From Cellulosimicrobium arenosum (GTDB lineage: Bacteria; Actinomycetota; Actinomycetes; Actinomycetales; Cellulomonadaceae): a stretch of DNA of 64,000 nucleotides. Positions 8,395 through 17,582 of the stretch are shown here, piece by piece. The notes beneath the pieces are model-generated. The model saw only the letters and a list, made by a program, of their open reading frames with translations, had not been told where the DNA came from and did no database searches. Numbering within the stretch: position 1 is the stretch's first letter; every line of letters starts with the position of its first letter. Made by a program: the position numbers and the translations under genes. The stretch covers positions 372,001 to 436,000 of the forward strand of contig NZ_JACYHB010000001.1 in NCBI RefSeq assembly GCF_014837295.1. The letters are read 5' to 3'.

Positions 8395-9444
8395 TCAGGG
8401 TCGCAGGGCGACCTTGAGGGCCTCGCGGCTGTCCATGAGGCGGTAGGCCTCGGCGGTGTCGTCGAGCGGAAGGACGGCGTCGAAGACCTTGCCCGGCTCG
8501 ATCTCGCCCGCGAGGACCTGCCCGATCGCGGCCTCCTGGTAGGCGCGGACGGGAGCGGGGCCGCCGGCGAGGCGCGCGTTCTTGCCGAACAGCGAGCCGA
8601 ACCCGACCGGCGCCTTCTCGTACTGCGGGACGCCGACCCGCGAGATGATCCCGCCGGGTCGCACGATGCCGTAGGACTGCTCGTAGGCGGGCATGAGCCC
8701 GACGGCCTCGAGCACGACGTGCGAGCCCTCGCCGTCGGTCAGGTCCATGACCCTCGCGACGCCGTCCTCCCCGCGCTCGGCGACGACGTCGGTCGCGCCC
8801 CACTCGCGGCCGAGGTCCGTACGCGAGGTGTGGCGGCCCATGAGGATGATCCGCTCGGCGCCGAGCTGCCTCGACGCGAGCACGGCGGAGAGCCCGACCG
8901 CACCGTCGCCGACCACCGTGACGGTCGTGCCCGGCCCGACCTCGCCCATGAACGCGGCGTGGTGCCCGGTGAGGTAGACGTCGGAGAGCGAGAGCAGCGA
9001 CGCCAGGAGGCCGTCGTCGGCGGTGGCGGGGTCGACGTCGGGCACGACGACGAGGCTGCCGTCCGCGAGCGGGATGCGGGCGAGCTCTGCCTGCAGGCCT
9101 CCGGTCTCGGGGGAGCCGTACCAGCCACCCTGGGGGCAGGCGGTCTGGAAGCCTTCGCGGCAGAACACGCAGGTGTTGTCGGAGAACGCGAACGGCGCGA
9201 CGACGAAGTCGCCCCTCCGGACGTTCGTCACGGCGCTGCCGGTCTCCTCGACGACGCCGACGAGCTCGTGGCCCATCGGGTTGCCCTGCTGGGACGCGGG
9301 CATGGAGTGGTACGGGTGCAGGTCCGACCCGCACACGCACGCGCGCACGACGCGGACGATCGCGTCCGTGGGCTGCTGGAGGACGGGGTCCGGGACGGTC
9401 TCGACGCGAACGTCGCCGGCGCCGTACATGAAGGTGGCTCGCAT
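8395..9444 (-). CDS. Zinc-dependent alcohol dehydrogenase (MDR family)
   Basis: 349 aa. CVCGSDLHPYH supplies the first catalytic zinc ligand, GHELVGVVEE the second and the family signature, and CVFCREGFQTAC the structural-zinc lobe, though its Cys spacing is atypical. The Rossmann motif is VVGDGAVGLSAV. The closest types are glutathione-independent formaldehyde or secondary-alcohol dehydrogenases; the substrate is not determinable. Two direct TCTCTGTGG repeats (9461-9469 and 9478-9486) lie just upstream and could be an operator. Confidence 0.87.
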   Translation of the reverse strand: MRATFMYGAGDVRVETVPDPVLQQPTDAIVRVVRACVCGSDLHPYHSMPASQQGNPMGHELVGVVEETGSAVTNVRRGDFVVAPFAFSDNTCVFCREGFQTACPQGGWYGSPETGGLQAELARIPLADGSLVVVPDVDPATADDGLLASLLSLSDVYLTGHHAAFMGEVGPGTTVTVVGDGAVGLSAVLASRQLGAERIILMGRHTSRTDLGREWGATDVVAERGEDGVARVMDLTDGEGSHVVLEAVGLMPAYEQSYGIVRPGGIISRVGVPQYEKAPVGFGSLFGKNARLAGGPAPVRAYQEAAIGQVLAGEIEPGKVFDAVLPLDDTAEAYRLMDSREALKVALRP

Positions 9445-9799
9445 GGAAGTACGCGGTGCCTCTCTGTGGGTGTGAGATCTCTGTGGTGTGGCAAGACCTG
9501 GTGCAGGAGAGCTGTGGTGGGAAGGTGCTGGTCAGCGGCGGCGGGCGGCGGGGGTCAGCTCGTGGGTGCCGGAGCTGTTGTCGTCGGGGTTGATCGCGGC
9601 GGGGCGGGTACCGGGCTCGTGGTCGTGCTCTCGACGGTAGGCGCCGTCCGGCGACGACGGAAGGTTCTGCCGGTACTCCGCTGTGCAGGACCGGGGTTCC
9701 GCCAGGACCTCCCACGTCGCGTGGTCCTGTCCTGATCGACTCTCCTGTCGTGGGGCTGCGGTCGGAGATGTCGGTGGTCACGTGAGGGCATGGACACAC
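9445..9799. other. Intergenic region without a recognisable gene
   Basis: About 355 bp between the alcohol dehydrogenase start and the siderophore promoter. Apart from the TCTCTGTGG direct repeat next to the dehydrogenase I see no convincing coding frame, hairpin or RNA. Confidence 0.5.
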
Positions 9800-9839
9800 T
9801 TGACCGCAGGACGATCTGCGCTAGGTTAGGCAAGCCAAT
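9800..9839 (+). promoter_or_regulatory. Siderophore operon promoter overlapped by an IdeR/DtxR iron box
   Basis: TTGACC (9800-9805), a 16-nt spacer and TAGGTT (9822-9827) form a plausible promoter. The iron box occupies 9821-9839, CTAGGTTAGGCAAGCCAAT, matching 13-14 of the 19 positions of the IdeR/DmdR consensus (TTAGGTTAGGCTAACCTAA). It covers the -10, so Fe(II)-loaded repressor would block transcription of desA onward. Confidence 0.8.
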
Positions 9840-9902
9840 CCTTAGAACACGACCCGGATGCCGCGGGTGCCCGGGCCTCACCCTGCACCGAGGAGCTCTG
9901 TC

Positions 9903-11426
9903 ATGCCCTCAGCACGTCCCTTCGTCGTGCCCGCGAACCAGCGCGCGGACACGACGAGCCTGCTCACGAGCGCGGGCGCCGCGACCTACGCGAGCACGCT
10001 GCACGACGTCGTCGACGACGTCGCCGCGCGCCTCGCGGCCGTGACCCAGCCGTGGTCGGGAGCGAGCCGCGAACAGCTCGGGGCGCTCGTCGACGCGGTC
10101 GACCTGGACGCCCCCGGAGCCGGGACCACCGCCGCGCTGCGCGAGACCGCGGAGCTGTACGCGACCCACGCGGTGTGGTTCCACGACCCCGCCTACGCCG
10201 CGCACCTGAACTGCCCGGTCGTGCTGCCCGCGGTCGGCGCGGAGGCGATGCTCGCCGCGATCAACACGTCCGTGGACACCTACGACCAGTCGACCGTGGC
10301 GACCCTCATGGAGCGCCGCCTCGTCGCCTGGACCGCCGCGCGCGTGGGGTACCCCGCCGGGGACGGCGTCTTCACGTCCGGCGGTACCCAGTCCAACCTC
10401 CAGGCGTTGTTCCTCGCCCGGGAGCACGCGATCGAGCGCGAGCTCGTGGGCGGCGCACCGGGACGGGGGAGCGTCCTGCCGCGCCTGCGCGTGCTGACGA
10501 GCGCGTCCAGCCACTTCAGCGTCGAGCGGTCTGCGTTCCTGCTCGGTCTCGGGGAGGACGCCGTCATGGCGGTGCGCACCGATGGCGACGGGCGCCTCGA
10601 CCCGGAGGCGCTCGCAGGCGCGCTCGCCGACGTGGACGCCGCGGGCGACGTCGTCATGGCGGTCGTGGCGACCGCCGGGACCACGGACCGCGGGTGCGTC
10701 GACCCGCTCGCGGCCGTCGCCGACGCGTGCGACGTCGCCGGCGTGTGGCTGCACGTGGACGCCGCCTACGGGTGCGGCCTGCTCGTGTCCCGGACGCGGC
10801 GCCACCTGCTGGCCGGGATCGAGCGCTCCCGCTCCGTGACGGTCGACTACCACAAGGCGTTCTTCCAACCGGTGTCCGCGAGCGCGCTCCTCGTGCGCGA
10901 CCCGCGCGACCTCGCGCGCGTCGCGTGGCACGCCGACTACCTGAACCCCCGCGAGAACGCCGAGCCGAACCAGGTCGACAAGTCCCTGCAGACGACGCGG
11001 CGGTTCGACGCGCTCAAGCTGTGGGCGACGCTGCGCGCGCTGGGCCCGGACGGGATCGGGGCGATGGTCGACGATGTGTGCGACCTCGCCGCGGCCGTGC
11101 ACACGGACCTCGCCGACGACCCGGAGCTGCGCGTCGTCGGGCGGACGGACCTGTCGACCGTGCTGTTCCGGTACGAGCCCGCCGGGCTCGCCCCGGAGCA
11201 CGCGGACCGGCTCGTGCCCCTCGTGCGCCGTGTCCTGTTCGAGTCCGGGCGGACGCTGGTCGCGAAGACCGTGATCGACGGCGTGCCGTGCCTCAAGCTC
11301 ACGCTCCTCAACCCTGCCGTCACGCTCGCCGACGTGCGGCGCGTCCTGGACCTCGTGCGGACCACCGCGCAGGCGCTCGTGGAGCAGGACGAGATGCTCA
11401 GCGACGACACGGGGGCGGGCCGATGA
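9903..11426 (+). CDS. desA: DesA-type pyridoxal-phosphate lysine decarboxylase
   Basis: 507 aa, fold-type I PLP decarboxylase of the DDC/glutamate-decarboxylase group. DGVFTSGGTQSNLQAL holds the phosphate-binding part, HVDAAYG the ring-stacking His and Asp, and VTVDYHKAFFQP the Schiff-base Lys. In desferrioxamine synthesis DesA makes cadaverine from lysine; a diaminobutyrate/putrescine variant is possible from sequence alone, but the desB-desC-desD neighbours favour cadaverine. The ATG at 9903 has GAGGAG upstream. It is the first gene behind the iron box, and its stop overlaps the desB start (ATGA). Confidence 0.9.
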   Translation: MPSARPFVVPANQRADTTSLLTSAGAATYASTLHDVVDDVAARLAAVTQPWSGASREQLGALVDAVDLDAPGAGTTAALRETAELYATHAVWFHDPAYAAHLNCPVVLPAVGAEAMLAAINTSVDTYDQSTVATLMERRLVAWTAARVGYPAGDGVFTSGGTQSNLQALFLAREHAIERELVGGAPGRGSVLPRLRVLTSASSHFSVERSAFLLGLGEDAVMAVRTDGDGRLDPEALAGALADVDAAGDVVMAVVATAGTTDRGCVDPLAAVADACDVAGVWLHVDAAYGCGLLVSRTRRHLLAGIERSRSVTVDYHKAFFQPVSASALLVRDPRDLARVAWHADYLNPRENAEPNQVDKSLQTTRRFDALKLWATLRALGPDGIGAMVDDVCDLAAAVHTDLADDPELRVVGRTDLSTVLFRYEPAGLAPEHADRLVPLVRRVLFESGRTLVAKTVIDGVPCLKLTLLNPAVTLADVRRVLDLVRTTAQALVEQDEMLSDDTGAGR

Positions 11427-12859
11427 GCGCCGCCCCCGTGCACGACCTCGTCGGCGTCGGCATCGGGCCGTTCAACCTCGGCCTCGCGGCGCTGTCCGCG
11501 CCGCTCGCGGACGTCGACGCGGTCTTCTGCGACCAGGCGCCGGAGTTCCGCTGGCACCCGGGCATGATGATCGAGGGCGCGACGATCCAGGTCCCGTTCC
11601 TCGCCGACCTCGTGACGATGGCCGACCCGACGTCGCCGTACTCGTTCCTCGCGTTCCTCAAGGCGACGGGACGGCTGTACCCGTTCTACGTCCGCGAGTC
11701 GTTCTACCCGCTGCGCGCCGAGTACGACGCGTACTGCCGGTGGGTCGCCGCCGCGCTGCCGTCGCTGCGCTGGTCGCGGCGCGTCGTGGCGGTGACGCAC
11801 GACGACGCCGCGGACGCGTTCGTGGTGCGGGCCGAGGTGCTGGACGCCGACGGCGCCGTCGTCGGCAGCGAGGAGCACCGGGGCCGGCACGTCGTGCTCG
11901 GTGTCGGCACGAGCCCGGTCCTGCCGCCCGCGCTGCGCGACCTCGCGGCGCAGGTCGCGGCGGGCGAGCACCCCGGCGCCGGCCCGCTCGTGCACAGCGC
12001 GCAGTACGTGCCGCAGCGCGCGTCGCTCGCGGCGAGCGGGTCCGTCACCGTCGTGGGCAGCGGGCAGTCGGCCGCGGAGGTGTACCGCGACCTGCTCGAC
12101 GGCGTGCACGGCCGCGAGGGCGGCGGCGGGTACCGGCTGGACTGGGTGACGCGCTCGCCGCGGTTCTTCCCCATGGAGTACACGAAGCTGACGCTCGAGA
12201 TGACGTCGCCGGAGTACACCGACCACTTCCACGCCCTGCCGCTCGAGCTGCGCCAGCTCCTCGGGCGCGAGCAGCGCAGTCTCTACAAGGGCATCAGCGG
12301 CGACCTCGTCGACGAGATCTACGACACCCTGTACCGGCTGAGCCTGGACCGCCCGGTCCCCACGACGCTCCTGACCGACACCGAGGTCGTCGCCGCGCGG
12401 TACGAGCCGGGGGCGGCGTCGACGCCCGACGGCCCCGGCGACTACGTCCTGCGGCTGCGGCACGCCCAGCTGGGCCGCGAGGTCGAGCGTCGCACGCGGT
12501 CGATCGTCGCCGCGACGGGGTACGCGGCGTCGGTCCCGACGTTCCTCGACCCGGTGCGCCACCTCCTGCGCTTCGACGAGCTCGGCCGCCTCGACGTCGC
12601 CCGTGACTACACGGTCGACGCCGCGCGGCGCGTGCACGTGCTCAACGGCGAGGAGCACACGCACGGGATCACGGCCCCGGACCTCGGGTTCGCGGCGTGG
12701 CGCAACGCCGTCGTGCTGCGCACCGTCACCGGTCGCGAGGTCTACCCGGTCGAGGAACGCATCGCGTTCCAGCAGTTCGGCCTGCCCGACGACGAGCACA
12801 CCCGCCCGGTCGGGCCGCCCGTGGCGGCGTCGGCCCGGGCGGGGGAGGAGACCCGATGA
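11423..12859 (+). CDS. desB: DesB-type lysine/cadaverine N-monooxygenase
   Basis: 478 aa flavin-dependent N-hydroxylating monooxygenase. GVGIGPFNLGLAAL is the FAD motif, VVGSGQSAAEVYRDLL the NADPH motif, and FFPMEYTKLTLEMTSPEY and ATGYAA are characteristic of the L-ornithine/lysine class. In this context it should N-hydroxylate cadaverine, the step before acylation. The 4-nt overlaps at both ends (with desA and the desC-desD fusion) show translational coupling. The open frame extends far upstream, but the earlier part is a shadow of desA. Confidence 0.92.
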   Translation: MSAAPVHDLVGVGIGPFNLGLAALSAPLADVDAVFCDQAPEFRWHPGMMIEGATIQVPFLADLVTMADPTSPYSFLAFLKATGRLYPFYVRESFYPLRAEYDAYCRWVAAALPSLRWSRRVVAVTHDDAADAFVVRAEVLDADGAVVGSEEHRGRHVVLGVGTSPVLPPALRDLAAQVAAGEHPGAGPLVHSAQYVPQRASLAASGSVTVVGSGQSAAEVYRDLLDGVHGREGGGGYRLDWVTRSPRFFPMEYTKLTLEMTSPEYTDHFHALPLELRQLLGREQRSLYKGISGDLVDEIYDTLYRLSLDRPVPTTLLTDTEVVAARYEPGAASTPDGPGDYVLRLRHAQLGREVERRTRSIVAATGYAASVPTFLDPVRHLLRFDELGRLDVARDYTVDAARRVHVLNGEEHTHGITAPDLGFAAWRNAVVLRTVTGREVYPVEERIAFQQFGLPDDEHTRPVGPPVAASARAGEETR

Positions 12860-15342
12860 CCACGACCACCGAGACCCGGAGCGTGGTGCCGACCGTCGAG
12901 CCCGTGCCGTTCGCCGTGCGCGTGCGCCTGGGCGACGCTCGCGCCGACGTCACCGTCGAGCCGCTGGACGCGGTGCGCGACGCCGCCCTGGTCCAGCGCT
13001 GGCTCGCGCACCCCCGCTCGGCGTTCTGGCAGATGGGCGACCTGGACGTCGACGCCGTGCGCACCTACCTCGCGGACGTCGCCGCGGACCCGCGCCAGCA
13101 CGCCTGGCTCGGGCGCGTCGACGACGAACCCGCGTTCCTCGTCGAGACGTACGACCCGGCGCGCGTCACGCTCGCGGACGCCCCCGCCGCCGTCGAGCTG
13201 CTCGAGGCGGGCGACGTGGGCATGCACCTGCTCGTCGGGCCCCCGACCGACGACGGCGCCCCGCGGCGGGGCTTCACGTCCGCCGTCATGAGCGCTGTCG
13301 TGCGGTTCTGCCTGGCGGACCGGGCCGCGGGCGGGCGCGGCGCGCGCCGCGTCGTCGTCGAGCCGGACGTGCGCAACACCGCGATCGCCGCGAAGAACGC
13401 CGCCGCGGGGTTCCGCGTCCTGCGCGAGGTCGAGCTGGCGGGCAAGCGCGCCCACCTCGCGGTGGCGACACGCGCCGACCTCGACGCGAGCCCGCTCGGC
13501 GACGGCCTCGACCCGGCGCCGCACCTGCGCCCGGCGCTCGCCGACCGTGCGCACCGTCACCTGGTCGCGAAGACGATCGCCGAGCTCACGCACGAGCGGC
13601 TGCTCGCGCCGCGGACCGTCGTCGGGCCGGCCACGGCCGACGGCCCCGGGCGGTACGTCCTGCCCGTCGCGGGCGGAGCGGTCGAGTACCGCTTCACGGC
13701 CCGACGCTTCGCGCTCGAGCACTGGGTGCTCGACGAGGCCTCGATCCGCCGGGTCGTGCTCGGCGGGTCCCGCACCCCGGGTGCGGGCCCTGCGGCGGCC
13801 GCAGCGGACCGCGAGGTGCGCGTCGACGCCCTCGATCTCGTCGTCGAGCTCCAGCCCGACCTGCGCGTCCCCGACGAGCTGCTCGCGACCTACCTCGAGG
13901 AGGTCTCCTCGACGCTCGCGAGCGCGACCGCCAAGCTCGAGCGGGACGAGCGGGCCGGCGGGCCGAGCGCGACCGACCTGCTCGACGCGTCGTTCCAGCA
14001 GGTCGAGGCGGCGATGACCGAGGGGCACCCGGGCTTCGTCGCGAACAACGGCCGCATCGGGTTCGGGCTCGCCGAGTACCGCGCGTACGCACCGGAGAAC
14101 GGCGGGCGGGTGCGTCTGGTCTGGCTCGCCGCGCGCCGCGCGCACACCCACCTGGCGCTGGGTGCCGGACTCGACGAGGCGACGCACCACGGCCGCGAGC
14201 TCACCGCCGACGAGCGCGCCGCATTCGCCGACCGGCTCGCCGACCGAGGCCTCGACCCGGCCGACTACCTGTACCTGCCGGTGCACCCGTGGCAGTGGGA
14301 GCACCGCGTGTCGATCACGTTCGCGCCCGACGTCGCGCGCGATGACCTCGTGCCCGTCGGGCTCGGCGCCGACGAGTACCAGCCGCAGCAGTCGATCCGC
14401 ACCCTGTTCAACCTCACACGCCCCGAGCGCCACTACGTCAAGGTCGCGCTCGCGGTCCAGAACATGGGGTTCCTGCGCGGACTGTCGCCCGCCTACATGC
14501 GTGCGACGCCCGCGATCAACGACTGGGTCGCGGACCTGGTGGCGTCCGACCCCGAGCTCGGCGCCACCGGGTTCTCGATCCTGCGCGAGCTCGCGTCGGT
14601 CGGGTACACCGGGGACGTCTACCACCGCACCGCCACGCCGTCGCCGCACCGCAAGATGCTCGCCGCCCTGTGGCGCGAGAGCCCCGTGCCGCGCACCGCA
14701 CCGGGCGAGCGGCTCGCGACGATGGCCTCGCTCCTGCACCGTGATGCCCACGGCGCCGCGTTCGCCACCGCGCTGGTGCGCGCGTCGGGCCTCGACCCCG
14801 CGGACTGGGTCCGGTCCTACCTGCGCGCGTACCTGCGTCCGCTCGCGCACGCGCTGCTCGCGCACGACCTCGCGTTCATGCCGCACGGCGAGAACCTGAT
14901 CCTCGTCCTGCGCGACCATGTCGTGGTGCGCACGATCATGAAGGACGTCGGCGAGGAGGTCGTGGTCCTCGGCGAGCGAGGGCTGCCGCCCGAGATCGAG
15001 CGCGTGCGTGCCGTCGTCGACGACACCGAGAAGGCGCTGGCGATCTTCACCGACGTGTTCGACGGCGTGCTGCGCCACCTCGCCGCGATCCTCGCCGGGG
15101 ACGGCGTGCTCGCCGAGGACCGGTTCTGGGCCCTGGTCGCGGACTGCCTCGACGACCACCGCGCCGACCACCCGGACCTCGCCACGGGGGTCGACCTACG
15201 AGCCCAGCGCTTCGCGCACTCGTGCCTGAACCGGCTCCAGCTGCGCAACACGCTGCAGATGGTGGACCTCGCCGACCAGTCCGCGTCCCTGCTGTACGCG
15301 GGCACGCTCGCCAACCCGGTCGCGCGGGGGCACCGGCCGTGA
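12856..15342 (+). CDS. desC/desD: DesC-DesD fusion: N-acyltransferase plus NIS synthetase
   Basis: 828 aa, about the sum of two normally separate proteins. Residues ~30-205 form a GNAT/AlcB-type acyltransferase (AHPRSAFWQMGDLD, FLVETYDPA, GDVGMHLL, RVVVEPDVRNTAIAAKNAAA) that acylates N-hydroxycadaverine. After a ~25-residue linker, ~235-815 form an IucA/IucC synthetase (TEGHPGFVANNGRIGFGL, LPVHPWQWEH, YVKVALAVQNMGFLRGL, FMPHGENLIL, RTIMKDVGEE) that joins and cyclises the hydroxamates using ATP. No stop or second ribosome binding site lies between the domains. The start overlaps desB by 4 nt. Confidence 0.93.
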   Translation: MTTTTETRSVVPTVEPVPFAVRVRLGDARADVTVEPLDAVRDAALVQRWLAHPRSAFWQMGDLDVDAVRTYLADVAADPRQHAWLGRVDDEPAFLVETYDPARVTLADAPAAVELLEAGDVGMHLLVGPPTDDGAPRRGFTSAVMSAVVRFCLADRAAGGRGARRVVVEPDVRNTAIAAKNAAAGFRVLREVELAGKRAHLAVATRADLDASPLGDGLDPAPHLRPALADRAHRHLVAKTIAELTHERLLAPRTVVGPATADGPGRYVLPVAGGAVEYRFTARRFALEHWVLDEASIRRVVLGGSRTPGAGPAAAAADREVRVDALDLVVELQPDLRVPDELLATYLEEVSSTLASATAKLERDERAGGPSATDLLDASFQQVEAAMTEGHPGFVANNGRIGFGLAEYRAYAPENGGRVRLVWLAARRAHTHLALGAGLDEATHHGRELTADERAAFADRLADRGLDPADYLYLPVHPWQWEHRVSITFAPDVARDDLVPVGLGADEYQPQQSIRTLFNLTRPERHYVKVALAVQNMGFLRGLSPAYMRATPAINDWVADLVASDPELGATGFSILRELASVGYTGDVYHRTATPSPHRKMLAALWRESPVPRTAPGERLATMASLLHRDAHGAAFATALVRASGLDPADWVRSYLRAYLRPLAHALLAHDLAFMPHGENLILVLRDHVVVRTIMKDVGEEVVVLGERGLPPEIERVRAVVDDTEKALAIFTDVFDGVLRHLAAILAGDGVLAEDRFWALVADCLDDHRADHPDLATGVDLRAQRFAHSCLNRLQLRNTLQMVDLADQSASLLYAGTLANPVARGHRP

Positions 15343-17582
15343 GCGGTCGACCGGGGACGTTCGAGATCCACCGCGACGCGTGGGGCGTGCCGCACGTGCG
15401 CGCGGACCACGAGCTCGAGCTCGCCCGCGGACAGGGGTACGTCACCGCGCTCGACCGCGGCTGGCAGATCGAGGTCGACCGGTGGCGCGCCGAGGGCCGG
15501 CTCGCCGAACGGCTCGGGGAGGCGGGCCTGCCCTGGGACCGGCTCGCCCACCGCGTGCGCCTCGCCGACACGGCCCGCCGCGCGTACGCGGCCCTGGCCG
15601 CAGACGACCGTGCCTGGGTCGACGCCTACACGGCCGGCGTGAACGAGGGGCTCGAGCGCGGGCGTGACGTGCCCGAGATGCACGTGCTCGCCGACCCCTC
15701 GTGGCCCGGCGGCGGCCACCTGCCCCCGCACGAGCCCTGGCCGTCGTGGGCGCCGCTCGGCGTCTTCCTCGTCGCGCACGTGCTGTTCTCGGGCTTCGGG
15801 CACGTCCTGTGGCGCGAGCACGCCGCACGCACCCTCGGCGCCGCCGTCGCCACGGAGCACCCGGACGTCAGCGTGGACCACGTCCTCGACCTGCTCGCCG
15901 TCGACGGCGGCCCCACCGCGGGCTCCAACGCCTGGGCGCTCGCGGGCGGCCGCACCACGAGCGGTGCGCCGCTGCTCGCGGGAGACCCGCACCGCCTCCT
16001 CGAGCTCCCGGGCGTCTACCAGCAGGTGCGCCTGGCGTGCGACGCGTACGACGTCGTCGGGCTCGCCTTTCCCGGCGTGCCCGGCGTCCCGCACTTCGGT
16101 CACACCGGCCCCGCCGCGTGGGGGATCACCAACGCCTTGGCCCACCAGGTCGACGTCCTGGCCGAGCGGCTGACCCGCACCCCCGGCGGCGACGTCGAGG
16201 CGCTCGGGCCCGACGGGCCCGAGCGGGTCCGCACCGCGACGGCCACCGTCCGTGTCCGCGCAGCGGGCGGCGGCGTCGCGCACCGGGTCGAGACGTGGGA
16301 GACGGCGCGCGGCGTCGTCGTCACGGGCGGCCCCGACCCCGCGGACGCGGACCGTACCTACGCGCTGCGCCTCGCGGCGCGGGTCGACGCCGACCTGGGC
16401 GTCGCGTCGTGGCGGCAGCTGCTGCGGTCCCGCTCGGCGCACGACGTCGCGGCAGCGTTCGCCGGGTGGGTCGAGCCGGTGAACCGCGTGCTCGCCGCCG
16501 ACCGGGACACCGTGCTCAGCCTCACCGCGGGCCGTGTCCCGGACCGCGACCCCGCGGAGCGGAGGCTGGCGGTGCCCGCCTGGAGCGAGGCGGCGCGGCC
16601 GCGACCGTGGACCACGCTGCCCGCACCGGTCGTCGTGGAGACCGTGGCCGTCGACGCGAACGAACGGCCCGCGCGCGCAGAGATCGCGTTCGGCCACACC
16701 TACGCCCCGCCGCACCGCGCGCAGCGCGTCCGCGCGCTGCTCGACGACGCCGGTCCCCTCGGGCCCGGGGACCAGCGGCGCGTGCACGGCGACTCGCACC
16801 TCGGCAGCGCCCCCGCGCTCCTGGCGTGGCTGGACGAGCACCCGGAGACAGCGACGGCGGTGCCGGACGACGCGCTCGCCCGGGCCGCCGGCCGCCTGCG
16901 CGCGTGGGACCGGCACATGGACGCCGACAGCCTCGACGCCGGTCTCTACGCGGCCTGGCGGTCCGCGCTGGTGCGCCGCGTGGCGGCGCACCCGGCCCTC
17001 GCGCCGCTGCACGCGCCGCACGGCCTCGACCCCGTCCTCGCGCCCTGGCTCTCGGTCGTCGCCCGCGTGGGCGACGCGCTGCCCGCGCTGCTCGGCTCGA
17101 CCGTGCTCGACATCGACGGCCGGGCCGAGGCGTGGGCGGCGCTCGCCGACGTCGTGGCTGCGGCTGCGGTGGCGGACGACGACGCGACGTTCGACGGGCG
17201 CGTGCCCGGACCGGGGACCGACGTCGGGACCCGCTGGGGTGCGGGGCACCAGGTGCTCGGGCTGCACGTCCTGCTCGACGTGCCCGGCCTCGACCCGGGC
17301 TCGGTGCCGCGGGTGTCGTCGGTGCCGCTGTCCGGGGACACCGACACCGTGCGCTGCACGGCGAGCACGCCCGGGGTGAGCGACACGTGCGTGCGCGGCT
17401 CCGTCGCACGCTGGGTCTGGGACCTCGCCGACCGCGACGCGAGCCGCTGGGGGGTGCCGTTCGGTGCGAGCGGGGACCCGCGCTCGCCCCACTTCGCCGA
17501 CCAGCACGCCGACTGGGCGCACGCCCGCACCGTGCCGGTCGTCATCGACTGGTCCGCGCTGACCCGTGAGGAGATCCGATGA
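15339..17582 (+). CDS. Penicillin-acylase-like Ntn hydrolase in the siderophore operon
   Basis: 747 aa from a GTG overlapping the desD stop (GTGA). FEIHRDAWGVPHVRA and LARGQGYVTALDR are the opening motifs of the penicillin amidase family, and GSNAWAL at residues 195-201 is the autocleavage/nucleophile site, Ser196 becoming the beta-chain N-terminus. Family members are normally exported, but no signal peptide exists here, so it should mature in the cytosol. I recall a penicillin-amidase-like gene (desG) linked to some Streptomyces desferrioxamine clusters, possibly for aryl-acylated products. A role in supplying or removing acyl groups is my inference. Confidence 0.85.
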   Translation: MSGRPGTFEIHRDAWGVPHVRADHELELARGQGYVTALDRGWQIEVDRWRAEGRLAERLGEAGLPWDRLAHRVRLADTARRAYAALAADDRAWVDAYTAGVNEGLERGRDVPEMHVLADPSWPGGGHLPPHEPWPSWAPLGVFLVAHVLFSGFGHVLWREHAARTLGAAVATEHPDVSVDHVLDLLAVDGGPTAGSNAWALAGGRTTSGAPLLAGDPHRLLELPGVYQQVRLACDAYDVVGLAFPGVPGVPHFGHTGPAAWGITNALAHQVDVLAERLTRTPGGDVEALGPDGPERVRTATATVRVRAAGGGVAHRVETWETARGVVVTGGPDPADADRTYALRLAARVDADLGVASWRQLLRSRSAHDVAAAFAGWVEPVNRVLAADRDTVLSLTAGRVPDRDPAERRLAVPAWSEAARPRPWTTLPAPVVVETVAVDANERPARAEIAFGHTYAPPHRAQRVRALLDDAGPLGPGDQRRVHGDSHLGSAPALLAWLDEHPETATAVPDDALARAAGRLRAWDRHMDADSLDAGLYAAWRSALVRRVAAHPALAPLHAPHGLDPVLAPWLSVVARVGDALPALLGSTVLDIDGRAEAWAALADVVAAAAVADDDATFDGRVPGPGTDVGTRWGAGHQVLGLHVLLDVPGLDPGSVPRVSSVPLSGDTDTVRCTASTPGVSDTCVRGSVARWVWDLADRDASRWGVPFGASGDPRSPHFADQHADWAHARTVPVVIDWSALTREEIR

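Noticed and set aside
9555-9881. Minus-strand frame of 108 codons upstream of the alcohol dehydrogenase
   Set aside because: Low-complexity Arg/Thr/Pro sequence overlapping the siderophore promoter and iron box; no translation signal.
14817-17522. Long minus-strand open frame (~900 codons) opposite the siderophore acylase
   Set aside because: Composition is the Arg/Gly/Val-rich pattern of the antisense of a high-GC gene, no start signals, and it covers genes with clear motifs on the other strand. Several similar long antisense frames (for example 3158-4849, 10937-12799, 47798-51166, 55712-58432) were dropped for the same reason.
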